DNA of 64,000 nucleotides from Amycolatopsis cihanbeyliensis (GCF_006715045.1 NZ_VFML01000002.1:496001-560000), one strand, 5' to 3'; positions 43,526 to 53,871 are shown, numbered from the stretch's first letter. Translations and numbers: made by a program. Notes: generated by a model from the letters alone, not told the origin.

Positions 43526-43619
43526 GTGCGCTCGGGCCTGCTTTCTGCGCGTTCGCTGCTCGTCGGATCTGGTCTTGGCGCCCCCGATGCTAACGGTATC
43601 GAGGCCGAAGGGCAGGTGG

Positions 43620-43997
43620 TTACCCGTCGTGTGGGTTGCCCTCACCGTTGTAACGTCCGAAGAAGCCGAGCTGTTCCCCGCCGAGCACGTGCGCGTGCAC
43701 GTGGAACACGGTCTGCCCGGCGTCGCGCTCGGTGTTGAACACCACCCGGTAACCGGACTCCACGATGCCTTCCAGCTCCGCCACGGTGCGCGCGGTGGTG
43801 ATGACCTCGGCCAGCAGCCGCGGCTCGGCGGCGAGTTCGGCGACGTTGCGGTAGCGGGTCTTCGGCACCACCAGCACGTGGGTCTTCGCCTGCGGGTTGA
43901 TGTCCCGGAACGCCAGGGTGTTGGAGGTTTCGTGGACGATCTCGGCCGGGATCTCCCGAGCGATGATCCGCTCGAACAGGTTCTCCGCTTCACTCAT
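43620..43997 (-). CDS. HIT-family (histidine triad) nucleotide-binding protein
   Basis: A 125-residue HINT-like hydrolase. LFERIIAREIPAEIVHET is the usual N-terminus, and QTVFHVHAHVLGGEQLGFF contains the H-x-H-x-H triad that cleaves nucleoside phosphoramidates. The ATG at 43997 follows the repeat array. It belongs to the dnaJ-rsmE-HIT-phoH run. Confidence 0.93.
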   Translation of the reverse strand: MSEAENLFERIIAREIPAEIVHETSNTLAFRDINPQAKTHVLVVPKTRYRNVAELAAEPRLLAEVITTARTVAELEGIVESGYRVVFNTERDAGQTVFHVHAHVLGGEQLGFFGRYNGEGNPHDG

Positions 43998-44098
43998 GGG
44001 TCCAGAGCCTAGAACCCACCCCCGCCCGTCCCGCCACCCATGTACACGAACAGCAAACGCACGCGCGTGAGCGGCAAACACGCGTTCCTGGCAGACAA

Positions 44099-44390
44099 CT
44101 AGACCGCCGCGGGGCGGTCCGGGGGGTCCGGGGGGCAGAGCCCCCTGGAAAGCACACTTCACCGCCCGAGAGGGAAGGGTTCACCCGACTAGACCGCCGC
44201 GGGGCGGTCCGGGGGGTCCGGGGTGGCAGAGCCCCCTGGAAAGCACACTTCACCGCCCGAGAGGGAAGGGTTCACCCGACTAGACCGCCGCGGGGCGGTC
44301 CGGGGGGTCCGGGGTGGCAGAGCCCCCTGGAAAGCACACTTCACCGCCCGAGAGGGAGGGGGTCACCCGACTAGACCGCCGCGGGGCGGT
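44099..44390. repeat. Tandem array of three 90-91 bp units plus a partial fourth
   Basis: Units begin with CTAGACCGCC at 44099, 44189, 44280 and 44371 and are nearly identical. Each contains a hairpin GACCGCC-GCGG-GGCGGTC and a second GC stem around CAGAGCCCCC. The array fills much of the 614-bp gap (43998-44611) between the HIT gene start and the rsmE stop. The fourth copy is cut off after about 20 bases and the flank to 44611 holds no gene. Apparent minus-strand reading frames through it (such as MKCAFQGALPP) repeat with the units and are not counted as genes. Confidence 0.93.
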
Positions 44391-44611
44391 GAAGCCTGGG
44401 GGTCGCTCCACCGCCACCGCGGCTCCGCCGGACCGAGGGGGGAGGTGCCCGGCGGGGCTTGGCCACTAGTCCAGCATACCGGAGGGTTTGTCCCCCGGTG
44501 CGCCAACCGTGTGTGGCGTGTCAATTAACGAGAGTAACGGCTGCCCCCAGGCTCGCGCCACCACTCCACCCGAAATGGCCTAGAAAATTTTCCGAGTTCC
44601 GAAGATTAACG

Positions 44612-45385
44612 CTACTCGAGCGTGCCCTCAGTGTACTCCCATCGGGTGGTGCGTGCCCCGAGCGCACCGAGAGTAACCGCGGCCGCGGTGGAAGCGCGGA
44701 GCACCGAAGGACCGAGTCGCGCCCGCTCAGCACCGGCGTCGACCAGCAGTTCCGTCTCCTCCGGCGCGATCCCGCCCTCCGGCCCCACGATCACCAACAG
44801 GTCACCGGATTCGGGCAACCGGAGGTCCGCGAGCGAGTGCGGCGCTCCGGCATCCAGCACCAGGGCGCACGTCATGCGGCGCACGCTGGCGGCGAGTGCC
44901 CGGGTGTCCACCGGTTCACCGACCTCCGGCACCCGGGCCCGGCGGGACTGCTTGGCCGCGGACCGCGCCGTACCACGCCAGCGGGCCAGCGCTTTGGCGC
45001 CGCGTGCTCCCTCGTCCCACCTGGCCACGCATCGGGCGGCGCGCCACGGCAGCAGGGCGTCCACCCCGGCCTCGGTGGCCAGTTCCACGGCCAACTCCCC
45101 GCGGTCACCCTTGATCAACGCCTGCGCCACGGTGACCCGCAACGCCGGAGCCGCCCGCACCGCGCGCCGTTCCACCCGCAGCTCGAGCTCGGCCTCGCGG
45201 CCGGCCCGCACGGCTTCGACCACGCAGTACGCGATACCGCCCACACCGTCGGAGAGGGCCAGCCGCTCCCCGGCACGGGTACGCCGCACGGTGGCCGCGT
45301 GCCGGGCTTCCTCGCCGGTCAGCGTCGTCCGCTCCCCGGCGGGCAGCTCGTCCACCAGGAACACCGGCGACGTGCTGTCCGGCAC
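44612..45385 (-). CDS. rsmE: 16S rRNA (uracil-1498-N3)-methyltransferase
   Basis: A 257-residue SPOUT methyltransferase. The N-terminal PUA-like part has FLVDELPAGERTTLTGEEARHA. The knotted SAM site reads LLVIVGPEGGIAPEETELL, then RLGPSVLRASTAAAVTLGAL. Length is standard. It lies one base downstream of dnaJ, so they are co-transcribed, and it is followed by the tandem repeat array. Confidence 0.93.
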   Translation of the reverse strand: MPDSTSPVFLVDELPAGERTTLTGEEARHAATVRRTRAGERLALSDGVGGIAYCVVEAVRAGREAELELRVERRAVRAAPALRVTVAQALIKGDRGELAVELATEAGVDALLPWRAARCVARWDEGARGAKALARWRGTARSAAKQSRRARVPEVGEPVDTRALAASVRRMTCALVLDAGAPHSLADLRLPESGDLLVIVGPEGGIAPEETELLVDAGAERARLGPSVLRASTAAAVTLGALGARTTRWEYTEGTLE

Positions 45386-45386
45386 G

Positions 45387-46565
45387 CTAGCGGTGGCTCT
45401 TGGCGCGCAGCTTGGAGAACAGCCCGCCCTGCTTGCTGCCGTTGCCGGCCAGCGCCGACTCCTCGCCGCGCCGCTGAGCCAGCTCGCGCAGCAGGTCCTG
45501 CTGCCCCTCGTCCAGCTTGGTCGGCACCACCACGTCGATGTGCACGTGCAGGTCGCCCCGGCCGTCGACCCGGCCGGAGGAGCGCAGCCGCGGCATGCCC
45601 TTGCCGGTCAGCACGACCTCGGTGCCGGGCTGGGTCCCCGGCTCGATCTCGATCTCGTGCTCGCCGTCGATCAGCGTCTCCATCGGGATGGTGGCGCCGA
45701 GCGCGGCGGTGGTCATCGGGACCCGGAGATCGCAGTGCAGGTCGTGGCCCTGCCGCAGGAAGACCTCGTGCGGCTCCTCGTCGACCTCGACGTACAGGTC
45801 GCCTGCCGGCCCGCCGCCGGGCCCGACCTCGCCCTGCCCGGACAGCCGGATCCGCATCCCGTCGCCGACCCCGGGCGGGATCTTCGCGGTGACGTCGCGG
45901 CGCGCACGGACCCTGCCGTCGCCGCCACACTGCCGGCACGGGTTGGTGATCACCTCACCGAAGCCCCGGCACACCGGGCACGGCCGGGCGGTGACCACCT
46001 GGCCGAGGAAGGAACGCTGCACCGACTGGATCTCGCCCTGCCCACCGCAGGTGTCACAGGTCTGCGTGGTGGCGCCCTCGGCGCTCCCCGCGCCACGGCA
46101 CTGCTCGCAGAGCACGGCCGTGTCGACGGTGATCTCCTTGTCCACGCCGGTCGCGCACTCCGCGAGCGTCAGCCCGAGCCGGATCAGAGCGTCGGAACCC
46201 GGCTGCACCCGGCTGCGCGGGCCACGACCGCGGCCGCCGCCACCGCCGGTGGCCGCGCCGAAGAAGGCGTCCATGATGTCGCCGAGCCCACCGAACCCGG
46301 CGAACGGGTCACGCGCTCCCCCACCGCTCGCGCCGTTCTCCATCGGGTCGCCGCCGAGATCGACGATCTTGCGCTTCTGCGGGTCGGAGAGGACTTCGTA
46401 TGCGGTAGTGACCTCGCCGAACTGTCGCTGGGCGTCCTCAGACGGGTTCACGTCCGGGTGCAGCTCCCGTGCGAGCTTCCGGTACGCGCGCTTGATCTCC
46501 TGATCACTCGCGTTCTTGGCTACCCCCAGGGTGCCGTAGTAGTCCCTCGCCACCGTACTTGCCAT
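45387..46565 (-). CDS. dnaJ: Chaperone DnaJ (DnaJ2)
   Basis: A 392-residue type I J-protein. The J domain is [20 protein letters not shown] with HPD in [10 protein letters not shown]. It continues with a Gly/Phe region ([20 protein letters not shown]), four zinc CxxCxGxG-like repeats ([32 protein letters not shown]) and the substrate domain. It lies directly downstream of hrcA, as Rv2373c does after hrcA in Mycobacterium, so HrcA control is likely. Confidence 0.97.
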   Translation of the reverse strand: MASTVARDYYGTLGVAKNASDQEIKRAYRKLARELHPDVNPSEDAQRQFGEVTTAYEVLSDPQKRKIVDLGGDPMENGASGGGARDPFAGFGGLGDIMDAFFGAATGGGGGRGRGPRSRVQPGSDALIRLGLTLAECATGVDKEITVDTAVLCEQCRGAGSAEGATTQTCDTCGGQGEIQSVQRSFLGQVVTARPCPVCRGFGEVITNPCRQCGGDGRVRARRDVTAKIPPGVGDGMRIRLSGQGEVGPGGGPAGDLYVEVDEEPHEVFLRQGHDLHCDLRVPMTTAALGATIPMETLIDGEHEIEIEPGTQPGTEVVLTGKGMPRLRSSGRVDGRGDLHVHIDVVVPTKLDEGQQDLLRELAQRRGEESALAGNGSKQGGLFSKLRAKSHR

Positions 46566-46594
46566 CCTCCACAGTTGGTCATGTACCGCACCGG

Positions 46595-47620
46595 CTAGCT
46601 GCCGACCAGGATCTGGCCGACGTAGCTGGCCACCGCACGCACCGCGGCGATCGTGCTCGGGTAGTCCATCCGGGTCGGACCGACCACGCCCATGCCACCG
46701 AGCAGCAGGTCGTCCATCCCGTAGCCGATCGATACCACCGAGGTGCTGCGCATCTGCGCGTCCTCATTTTCCTCGCCGATACGCACCGTCACCGCACCGG
46801 GGTTCCGGGCGGCGGCGAGCAGTTTCAGCACGACGACCTGTTCTTCCAGGGCCTCCAGCACCTGACGCAGTGACCCGGGGAAGTCCGCGACGTTGCGAGT
46901 GAGGTTCGCCGTGCCGCCGAGCACCAACCGTTCCTGCGGGTGCTCGACCAGCGACTCCACCAGTACGGTACAGACTCTGGTCATCGGGTCGCGCAGCTCG
47001 GCCGGTGCCTGCTCGGGCAGTTCGGCCACCTTCGCCGCGGCCTCGGCGAGCCGTTGCCCGGCCAACGCCGAGTTCAGCACCGTGCGCAGCCGGGCCACGC
47101 CGTCCTCGGTCACCACGTCGCCGAGGTCGACGGCGCGCTGGTCCACCCGACCGGTGTCGGTGATCAGCACCAGCATCAGCCGGGCAGCGGTGAGCGAGAC
47201 CACTTCGACGTGCCGGACCGTCGAGTTGGTGAGCGTGGGGTACTGCACGACCGCGACCTGCCTGGTGAGCTGGGCGAGCAGCCGCACCGAGCGGCGCAAC
47301 ACGTCCTCCAGGTCGATCGCGCCGTCCAGGAAGCTCTGAATGGCCCGCCGCTCCGCCGTGCTGAGCGGCTTGATCTCGGACAGCCGGTCGACGAACATCC
47401 GGTAGCCCTTGTCGGTGGGTATCCGGCCCGCGCTGGTGTGCGGCTGCGCGATGTAGCCCTCCTCCTCCAGCGCCACCATGTCGTTGCGCACGGTGGCACT
47501 GGACACTCCGAGGTTGTGCCGGTCGACCAGGGCTTTCGAACCCACCGGCTCCTGGTTCGACACGTAGTCGGCGACGATGGCGCGCAGCACGCCGAACCGC
47601 CGCTCGTCCGTGTTGGCCAC
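46595..47620 (-). CDS. hrcA: Heat-inducible transcription repressor HrcA
   Basis: A 341-residue repressor. The helix-turn-helix [20 protein letters not shown] and [20 protein letters not shown] are highly characteristic. The C-terminal GAF-like domain ends [15 protein letters not shown]. The GTG at 47620 ([19 protein letters not shown]) has GGAGG five bases before it. I looked for the CIRCE operator (TTAGCACTC with its repeat) in the 112 bases upstream and did not find it. Confidence 0.95.
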   Translation of the reverse strand: MANTDERRFGVLRAIVADYVSNQEPVGSKALVDRHNLGVSSATVRNDMVALEEEGYIAQPHTSAGRIPTDKGYRMFVDRLSEIKPLSTAERRAIQSFLDGAIDLEDVLRRSVRLLAQLTRQVAVVQYPTLTNSTVRHVEVVSLTAARLMLVLITDTGRVDQRAVDLGDVVTEDGVARLRTVLNSALAGQRLAEAAAKVAELPEQAPAELRDPMTRVCTVLVESLVEHPQERLVLGGTANLTRNVADFPGSLRQVLEALEEQVVVLKLLAAARNPGAVTVRIGEENEDAQMRSTSVVSIGYGMDDLLLGGMGVVGPTRMDYPSTIAAVRAVASYVGQILVGS

Positions 47621-47732
47621 CAGCACCTCCGTTTCGTCGATCCGTGGCCGAATCCTGCCCAACGTCGAGTTTACGGACTCCACGCCGTGTCCAGGCCCCG
47701 GCCGGGTTCCGAGCAAGCAACGGAGCAGAGTT

Positions 47733-49094
47733 TCAGGAGGTTACCGCGCCGCGGTCGAGCTCGAGGCTGGCCAGATCGGCGGCCGCCCTTCCGGCAGCCC
47801 AGCCCGCTCCGTCCCGCGCGGAGCCTGCCTTCTTCTCGTACAGAAAACCGCCGAACATCTCGCCGACCGCGGCGTCCACCGCCTCGCCACGGTCGGCGAG
47901 TACCGGCAGCAGCCGCGGATCCTCCGCGAGGTCCTGGGCGGCGGCCTCCTCGGACGTCAGTCGCTCACCGATCCGGACCGCGTACGCGATCAGGAAGGAC
48001 TGCCGGAAGGAGCGCGTGCGGGAGCCGCCGGTGCGGGTCTTCTGACTGCCTTCGGCCACCATGGCCTTGGTTGCCTGGACCAGCAGCGACGTGACCAGCA
48101 GCTCGACGATCTCCAGGTCCATCTCCTCGCCGACCAGCGAAACGAAGCCGATCTTGTCGTGGTGCACCGCGCGCGACCGGTTGGCCTCGGCGATCACGTG
48201 CACCAACTGCGCCTTGGCGTCGGCGTACGGGCTGTCCAGCCAGACCCGGCGGGAGGTGGCAACCTGCGGCTGATACGTCTCCGCGTCGAGTAGCGCACGT
48301 TCGAAGGCGTGCCGGTTCATCAGCTCCTGCGCCTTGGCCGACAATGCCTCCGCTTCCTCGGGGTAGTCGGTGGACTCCGCCTTGGCCAGCAGGGCGCGGA
48401 CCCTGGACAGCACCTTCTGGTCGACACCTGCCACCGCCCCGTGCCGGGTGGCGGTCCCCGGTAGCGGCAGGATGCGCGGCAGCTCGGGCAGCGAGACCAG
48501 CAGGCCGAGCAGCGTAATCGCCGTGACCACAACCTGCTCGATGCCGAGACCCCGGCGCTCGGCCCACTGCTCGAGGTACGGGCGGGACTCGTCCCACCAG
48601 CGGTCCGCCTCCAGCTCCCCCAGCTGGTTCGCCCATCGCTCGTGCACGCCGGCCGGGGCGTACTGGGCATGTTCGGCCGCGATGGCATCGATGACCAGCC
48701 CGGCCGCGCGGGCATCGAGGCGGCGGCGGGTGACCTGCCAGACGTCGACCGGCAGCCAGCCACGTTCCCACAGGCCGCCGAGCACCCAGCCGAACGCCAG
48801 GCCGACCCCAGCGCCGAGCTCAGCCGTCCGAACACCGGAGCGGGCGCTCGTCAGCTCCCCGGCGCACTCGGCCGGCGCAGAGGCGTCACCGTGGAGATGC
48901 CCGTTCGCCGCGGCGAGCAAGGTGGTGGCGACCATCTCGCTCGGCGTGGACGGCTCGGCGCCGGTGCAACGTGGGCAGTCGCAGTACCCGTCGTCGTAGC
49001 TGCCGTAGTCGTCCCGCGGCGGTGTGGGACCGCGCCGCCGTCGGGCGCGCTGCTTCGCCTTGGCGTTGCGTTTCTCCCGGTTTCGTCGGCTCAT
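47733..49094 (-). CDS. DUF2786-domain protein
   Basis: A 453-residue protein. The N-terminus is very basic ([20 protein letters not shown]) with a CDCPRC pair. The central DUF2786 motif is [34 protein letters not shown] split over residues 228-262, followed by a SprT-like C-terminal half without a metal motif. These proteins are frequent in actinobacteria and phages and their role is unknown. The ATG at 49094 has AGGGG five bases upstream. Confidence 0.85.
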   Translation of the reverse strand: MSRRNREKRNAKAKQRARRRRGPTPPRDDYGSYDDGYCDCPRCTGAEPSTPSEMVATTLLAAANGHLHGDASAPAECAGELTSARSGVRTAELGAGVGLAFGWVLGGLWERGWLPVDVWQVTRRRLDARAAGLVIDAIAAEHAQYAPAGVHERWANQLGELEADRWWDESRPYLEQWAERRGLGIEQVVVTAITLLGLLVSLPELPRILPLPGTATRHGAVAGVDQKVLSRVRALLAKAESTDYPEEAEALSAKAQELMNRHAFERALLDAETYQPQVATSRRVWLDSPYADAKAQLVHVIAEANRSRAVHHDKIGFVSLVGEEMDLEIVELLVTSLLVQATKAMVAEGSQKTRTGGSRTRSFRQSFLIAYAVRIGERLTSEEAAAQDLAEDPRLLPVLADRGEAVDAAVGEMFGGFLYEKKAGSARDGAGWAAGRAAADLASLELDRGAVTS

Positions 49095-49176
49095 GGCCAC
49101 CCCTGCGTCTCGCGTTCATAGCGGGACTCACGGTAGCGAACCGGTACGACAACCCGATCGCTGGTCACCAGCGCCT

Positions 49177-49254
49177 GAACGTGGCGTTCCGGACGTCAGT
49201 CGCCGCGAACGTGGCGTTGCGGACGTCCAACGTCTCGAAAGTGCCGTTCAGGGC
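49177..49254. repeat. Three degenerate 30-bp tandem units
   Basis: Units start GAACGTGGCGTT at 49177 and 49207 and GAAAGTGCCGTT at 49237, at exact 30-base steps, each followed by (C/G)GGACGTC-like sequence in the first two. The third unit covers the stop codon of the dehydrogenase gene. Similar short repeats are frequent between genes in Amycolatopsis-like genomes (from memory). Confidence 0.75.
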
Positions 49255-50783
49255 TTGTGGCGGGTGGTGTCGGCGGGGAAGGCCAGGTTGACGCCGGCGT
49301 GGGACTGGTCCGGCCAGCGTTCGGTGACCACCTTGGTGCGGGTGAAGAAGTGGAAGCCCTCCGGGCCGTAGGCGTGGCTGTCGCCGAACAGCGAGTCCTT
49401 CCACCCGCCGAAGGAGTAGTAGCCGACCGGCACCGGGATCGGCACGTTCACCCCGACCATGCCCACCTCGACGTCGTTCTCGAACCGGCGGGCCGCCGCG
49501 CCGTCCGCGGTGAAGATCGCGGTGCCGTTGCCGTAGGCGTTGCCGTTCACCAGCTCGACGGCGTCCTGGTAGCTCGCCGCCCGCACCACGCACAGCACCG
49601 GCCCGAAGATCTCGTCGGCGTAGATGGACATCCCGGGCCGCGCGTGGTCGAAAAGGCTCGGGCCGAGCCAGAAGCCCTCCCGCGCACCGTCGGGTCGCAC
49701 CGCGCGGCCGTCCACCACGAGGGTGGCGCCCTCCTGGACGCCGGCGTCCAGGTAGCCGGCAACCCGATCCCGGTGCGCGGCGGTGACCAGCGGGCCCATC
49801 TCGGAGTCCGGCTTGCGGCCGTCGCCGACCCGGATCCGGCCGATCCGGTCGGCGATCTTGGCGACCAGGTCGTCGCCGACCGGGTCCACCGCCACCACCA
49901 CGGACACGGCCATGCACCGCTCCCCCGCCGAGCCGAAGCCGGCCGAGACCGCGGCGTCCGCGGCGAGGTCGAGGTCGGCGTCCGGGAGCACCACCATGTG
50001 GTTCTTGGCTCCGCCGAGGGCCTGCACCCGCTTACCGTGCGAGGTTCCGGTCTGGTACACGTAGCGTGCGATCGGGGTCGAGCCGACGAAGGAGACCGCC
50101 CGCACCTCCGGGTGCTCCAGCAACCCGTCCACCGCGACCTTGTCCCCGTGCAGCACGTTCAGCACCCCAGGGGGCAGCCCGGCCTCGGCGAACAGCTCGG
50201 CGATGAACACGGCGGCCGAAGGGTCCTTCTCGCTCGGCTTGAGCACCACGGTGTTGCCGCAGGCGATGGCGTTGGGCACGAACCACAGCGGCACCATCGC
50301 GGGAAAGTTGAACGGGGAAATGACCCCGACCACGCCGAGCGGCCGGTGGGCGGAGTGCACGTCGACCCCGGTGGAGACGTTGCCGCTGAACCCGCCCTTG
50401 AGCAGTTGCGGGGCCCCGCAGGCGAACTCCACGTTCTCCAGCCCGCGTTGGATCTCGCCCGCCGCGTCCGACTCCACCTTCCCGTGTTCGGTGGTGACGA
50501 TCCTGGCCAGCTCGTCCCTGCGCGCGGCGAGCAGCTCGCGGAAGGCGAACATCACCCGGCCGCGCGCGGCCAGCGAGGTGTCCCGCCACCCGGGCAAAGC
50601 CCGGCTGGCGGCGGCCACCGCCTCGGCGACCTCGACCTCGCCCGCGAAGTCCACCTGCGCCCTGACCTCGCCGGCGGCCGGATCGAACACCTCCCCGGAT
50701 CGCTGCGGTACCCCGGCCCAGTGCCTGCCGTCGATCCAGTGGCTGATGCGCTGGTTGGTCGAGTGGTTGGTCGAGCCCGTCAC
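49248..50783 (-). CDS. mmsA: CoA-acylating methylmalonate-semialdehyde dehydrogenase
   Basis: A 511-residue aldehyde dehydrogenase. ISPFNFPAMVPLWFVPNAI is the family-specific segment, LKPSEKDPSAAVFIAELF follows, and the catalytic Cys is in GSAGERCMAVSVVV. It converts malonate or methylmalonate semialdehyde with CoA and NAD to acetyl- or propionyl-CoA, the last step of beta-alanine, beta-aminoisobutyrate and valine breakdown. Its start overlaps the aminotransferase stop (4 bases). Control by the divergent PucR regulator is likely. Confidence 0.93.
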   Translation of the reverse strand: MTGSTNHSTNQRISHWIDGRHWAGVPQRSGEVFDPAAGEVRAQVDFAGEVEVAEAVAAASRALPGWRDTSLAARGRVMFAFRELLAARRDELARIVTTEHGKVESDAAGEIQRGLENVEFACGAPQLLKGGFSGNVSTGVDVHSAHRPLGVVGVISPFNFPAMVPLWFVPNAIACGNTVVLKPSEKDPSAAVFIAELFAEAGLPPGVLNVLHGDKVAVDGLLEHPEVRAVSFVGSTPIARYVYQTGTSHGKRVQALGGAKNHMVVLPDADLDLAADAAVSAGFGSAGERCMAVSVVVAVDPVGDDLVAKIADRIGRIRVGDGRKPDSEMGPLVTAAHRDRVAGYLDAGVQEGATLVVDGRAVRPDGAREGFWLGPSLFDHARPGMSIYADEIFGPVLCVVRAASYQDAVELVNGNAYGNGTAIFTADGAAARRFENDVEVGMVGVNVPIPVPVGYYSFGGWKDSLFGDSHAYGPEGFHFFTRTKVVTERWPDQSHAGVNLAFPADTTRHKP

Positions 50784-52084
50784 GCCGTTCGTTCCTCCTG
50801 TGCCGTCGCGATGGCGGCGCCGAGGATCCGCAGTGCCTCCTCGGTCTCGCCGCCGGTCAGCGTCATCGGGGGTGCAAGGCGGATCACGTTGTTGTGCAGC
50901 CCGCCCTTGCCGACCAGCAGGCCACGCCTGCGGGTCTCCTCCAACACGATCCCAGCCGCGGGCCCGCTCGGCTCACGCGAACCGGGCTCAACCAGCTCGA
51001 TGCCGATCATCAGCCCTTTGCCTCGCACGTCGCCCACCACGTCGTACGGCTCAGCCAGCTCGCGCAGGCCGCCGATCAGCCGGTCACCCAGCTTCGCGGC
51101 GTTGCCCTGCAGGTCGTGCTCGAGCAGGTAGTCCAGGGTCGCCTTGGCGCCCGCGGTAGCCACCGGGTTACCACCGAAGGTGGAGATGGAGTTGGCCCGC
51201 AGGCAGTCCATCAGCTCGGCGCGGGCCACCACCCCGCCGATCGCGAGGCCGTTGCCGAGCCCCTTGGCGAAGGTCATCACGTCCGGGGTGACCCGGTGCG
51301 CGTCCATCCCCCAGAAGTGTTCCCCGGTACGGCCCCAGCCGGTCTGCACCTCGTCCGAGATCAGCGGGATCCCGTACTCGTCCAGAACCTCCTTGAACCC
51401 GGCGAACAGCCCGTCCGGTGGCACGTTGAACCCGCCGACACCCTGGATCGGCTCGACGATCATCGCGGCCACGTCCCCGGAGGTGGTGGTGCGCAGCACA
51501 TCGCGCAGGTCGTCCACACAGGCCGCGGTGTAATCCGCATCGGACAGCCCGGCGAAGGCATCCCGGTAGCGGTAGCCGCCGTGCACGTAGCTGACCTTGA
51601 CCGGGGACAACGAGCTGGCCGACCAGCCGCGGTTGCCGGTGATCCCCACGGTGCCGAACGCCCTGCCGTGGTAGGAGTTGCGCAGCGCGAGTATCTGGTT
51701 GCTGCGCCGGTACTGGGTGGCCAGCATCAGTGCGGTCTCGTTGGCCTCGGTGCCGGAATTGGTGAAGAACACCTTGGCGTTCTCGATCCCGGACAGCTCG
51801 GCGATCTGCTCGGCCAGCTCGACCTGGCTGCGGATCAGGTACAGCGTCGAGGTGTGCAGCACGCCGGTGTCCAGCTGACCACGTACCGCGTCGGAGATCT
51901 CCGCGATGCCGTAGCCGATGGCGTTGGTCAGGATGCCGGCGAAGAAGTCCAGATAGGTCCGGCCTTCGGAGTCGGTGACGTGCCGCCCGCTGGCCCGCAC
52001 GATCTCGATCGGTTCCTGGTAGTACAGCGCCAGCCACTCCGGCAGCACCGCCTTGTGCCGGGCCAAGAGCTCCGCGTCGGGCAT
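50780..52084 (-). CDS. Class III omega-aminotransferase (beta-alanine or beta-aminoisobutyrate type)
   Basis: A 434-residue PLP enzyme. VFFTNSGTEANETALMLATQ binds the cofactor phosphate, DEVQTGWGRTGEHFWG holds the Asp that contacts the pyridine nitrogen, and the Schiff-base Lys is in VMTFAKGLGNGLAIGG. With mmsA downstream and PucR upstream, the likely amino donor is beta-alanine or 3-amino-2-methylpropanoate from uracil or thymine, giving the semialdehyde. GABA is also possible. Confidence 0.9.
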   Translation of the reverse strand: MPDAELLARHKAVLPEWLALYYQEPIEIVRASGRHVTDSEGRTYLDFFAGILTNAIGYGIAEISDAVRGQLDTGVLHTSTLYLIRSQVELAEQIAELSGIENAKVFFTNSGTEANETALMLATQYRRSNQILALRNSYHGRAFGTVGITGNRGWSASSLSPVKVSYVHGGYRYRDAFAGLSDADYTAACVDDLRDVLRTTTSGDVAAMIVEPIQGVGGFNVPPDGLFAGFKEVLDEYGIPLISDEVQTGWGRTGEHFWGMDAHRVTPDVMTFAKGLGNGLAIGGVVARAELMDCLRANSISTFGGNPVATAGAKATLDYLLEHDLQGNAAKLGDRLIGGLRELAEPYDVVGDVRGKGLMIGIELVEPGSREPSGPAAGIVLEETRRRGLLVGKGGLHNNVIRLAPPMTLTGGETEEALRILGAAIATAQEERTA

Positions 52085-52200
52085 TCCGGTTCCTCTCCCG
52101 AGGTAGTTCCACCGTCACCAGCGAGTCTCGTGGCGGGCACGGTTGACACGCCACCGGCAACGTGTACGCACTCCGGCAATCGGCCGTACAGTCTGTGCCT
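52085..52200. promoter_or_regulatory. Divergent promoter region of pucR and the aminotransferase operon
   Basis: About 116 bases separate the start codons. A TTGACA-like -35 box lies at 52143-52148 facing the regulator gene. The -10 box is not clear. The operator for PucR would be expected here; I see no strong palindrome. Confidence 0.4.
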
Positions 52201-53871
52201 GTGTATCCGACCGTGGCGGAGGTGCTGGCACTGCCGGTGATCCGGCACGGCGGCCCGCGGGTCGCGGCCGGGTCGGCGGGGCTGGACCGCAGGGTGCGCT
52301 GGGCGCACGTGGCCGAGCCTGCCGATATCGCGCGGCTGCTCAGGGGCGGCGAGCTGGTGCTGACCACCGGTATCGCCCTCCCGGACGATGACGCGGCGCT
52401 GACCAGGTACGTGGACGAGCTGGCCGAGGTCGGGGTGGCCGGCCTGATCGTGGAGCTGGTGCGGCACTGGCACGAGACCCTGCCGGACGCGCTGGTCACG
52501 GCCGCCGAACGGCATGGGCTCCCGCTGGTCACCCTGTCCAGGGAGACCCGCTACGTGGCGGTCACCGAGACCGTCAACGGGCTTATCGTGGATGCCCAGG
52601 TGGCCGAGCTGCGCGCGGCCGAGCAGGTACATCAGACCTTCACCGCGCTCACCGTGTCCGGCGCCGAACCGGCCGCGGTGCTGCGTGAGGTCGCCCGGAT
52701 CACCGAGCAGCCGGTGGTGCTGGAGACGCTCGCCCACCAGGTGATCGCCTACGACGCGGCGGGCACCGACCCTGCCGAGCTGCTGGCCGACTGGGTTCGG
52801 CGCTCCCGGACCACCCGGCTCGGCGAGCGAACCGGCTACCACGCCGACGCGGGCTGGCTGGTCACCATCGTCGGGGCACGCGGGCACGACTGGGGCAGGC
52901 TGGTGATCGTCTCCGCGGAGCAGCCGCCGCACCGGCATGTGGTGGTCGCCGAGCGCGCGGCCTCCGCGCTGGCGGTGTACCAACTGCTCGCCAGGGAGGG
53001 CGACAGCCTGGAACGGCAGGCGCACCGCGCGGTGCTGGTCGAGTTGCTCGCCTCCCCCACCCCGCCGGCCGAGCTGGTGGCGCGCGCCGCGGCGCTGGGC
53101 GTCCCGCTCACCGGCAGGCAGCTCGTCGGCGCGGCGATCCGGCCCCGGATCGGCGCGCACACGCACACCGGGCAGCGCGCCTCCCTGCAACCCGCGCTGC
53201 GCGAACTCGCCGAGGTCACGGCGCTGGCCGCGCGGCGAGCGAAGGTGTCCGCGCTGGTCGCCGTCACCGAGGCCGCCGACGCGGCGAGTACACCGGACGC
53301 GAGCGTGCGCGCGCTGCTGTCGCTGTCCGAGGATGCCGACGCCGACGCGGTGGCCGACCGGCTGGCCACCGAGATCCACCAGGCCCGCGGCACGGTACCC
53401 GCGGTGATCGCGGCGGGCACCACGGTCACCGGCGCCGGCGAGGCGGGCCGCAGCCTCACCGAGGCCGCACACGTGGCCGCCGCGGTGGAACCGGCGGACA
53501 CCGGCGAGGAGTCCCGCGGGGTGCACCGGCTGGCGGACGTCCGGCTGCGCGGGCTGTTGCACCTGCTGGCCGAGGACGAACGGGTCGCCGCCTTCGCCAC
53601 CCGCGAGCTGGGTGCGCTGCTGGAGCGGGACGCGGCCGCCGGCAGCAGGCTGGTGCAGGCGTTGCGGCACTTCTGCGCGCACGGCGGCAACAAGACCGCG
53701 GCCGCGGCGGCGGCGCATACCTCGCGCACCGCCTACTACCAGCAGCTGGCCCGGATCGAGCAGGTACTCGGGGTACCGCTGGAGGATCCGGAGTCGATGC
53801 TCTCGCTGCACGCCGCGCTGCTGGCCTACGACATCCGCAGGGCACGCGGCGACGAGAGCCAGAAGCGGTAA
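52201..53871 (+). CDS. PucR-family transcriptional regulator
   Basis: About 556 residues from a GTG at 52201; a GTG 6 bases earlier and an ATG at 52162 are alternatives. The N-terminal PucR sensory domain includes VYPTVAEVLALPVIRHGGPR and ELVLTTGIALPDDD. The C-terminal helix-turn-helix reads LVQALRHFCAHGGNKTAAAA followed by HTSRTAYYQQLARIEQVLG. PucR proteins respond to purine or pyrimidine breakdown products. Divergence from the aminotransferase/mmsA operon suggests it controls the end of the pyrimidine pathway. Confidence 0.9.
   Translation: MYPTVAEVLALPVIRHGGPRVAAGSAGLDRRVRWAHVAEPADIARLLRGGELVLTTGIALPDDDAALTRYVDELAEVGVAGLIVELVRHWHETLPDALVTAAERHGLPLVTLSRETRYVAVTETVNGLIVDAQVAELRAAEQVHQTFTALTVSGAEPAAVLREVARITEQPVVLETLAHQVIAYDAAGTDPAELLADWVRRSRTTRLGERTGYHADAGWLVTIVGARGHDWGRLVIVSAEQPPHRHVVVAERAASALAVYQLLAREGDSLERQAHRAVLVELLASPTPPAELVARAAALGVPLTGRQLVGAAIRPRIGAHTHTGQRASLQPALRELAEVTALAARRAKVSALVAVTEAADAASTPDASVRALLSLSEDADADAVADRLATEIHQARGTVPAVIAAGTTVTGAGEAGRSLTEAAHVAAAVEPADTGEESRGVHRLADVRLRGLLHLLAEDERVAAFATRELGALLERDAAAGSRLVQALRHFCAHGGNKTAAAAAAHTSRTAYYQQLARIEQVLGVPLEDPESMLSLHAALLAYDIRRARGDESQKR

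Noticed and set aside
42461..43993. 510-codon frame that would fuse PhoH with an Arg-rich N-terminus
   Set aside because: The upstream part is the HIT gene read in another frame. PhoH similarity begins at the GTG at 43525.
43990..44253. Minus-strand frames in the tandem repeat, with repeated MKCAFQGALPP-type peptide
   Set aside because: The peptide repeats because the DNA repeats. There is no consistent ribosome site and the frames change between units (90 and 91 bases).
47621..47732. CIRCE element upstream of hrcA
   Set aside because: The TTAGCACTC/GAGTGCTAA inverted repeat is not present in this interval.
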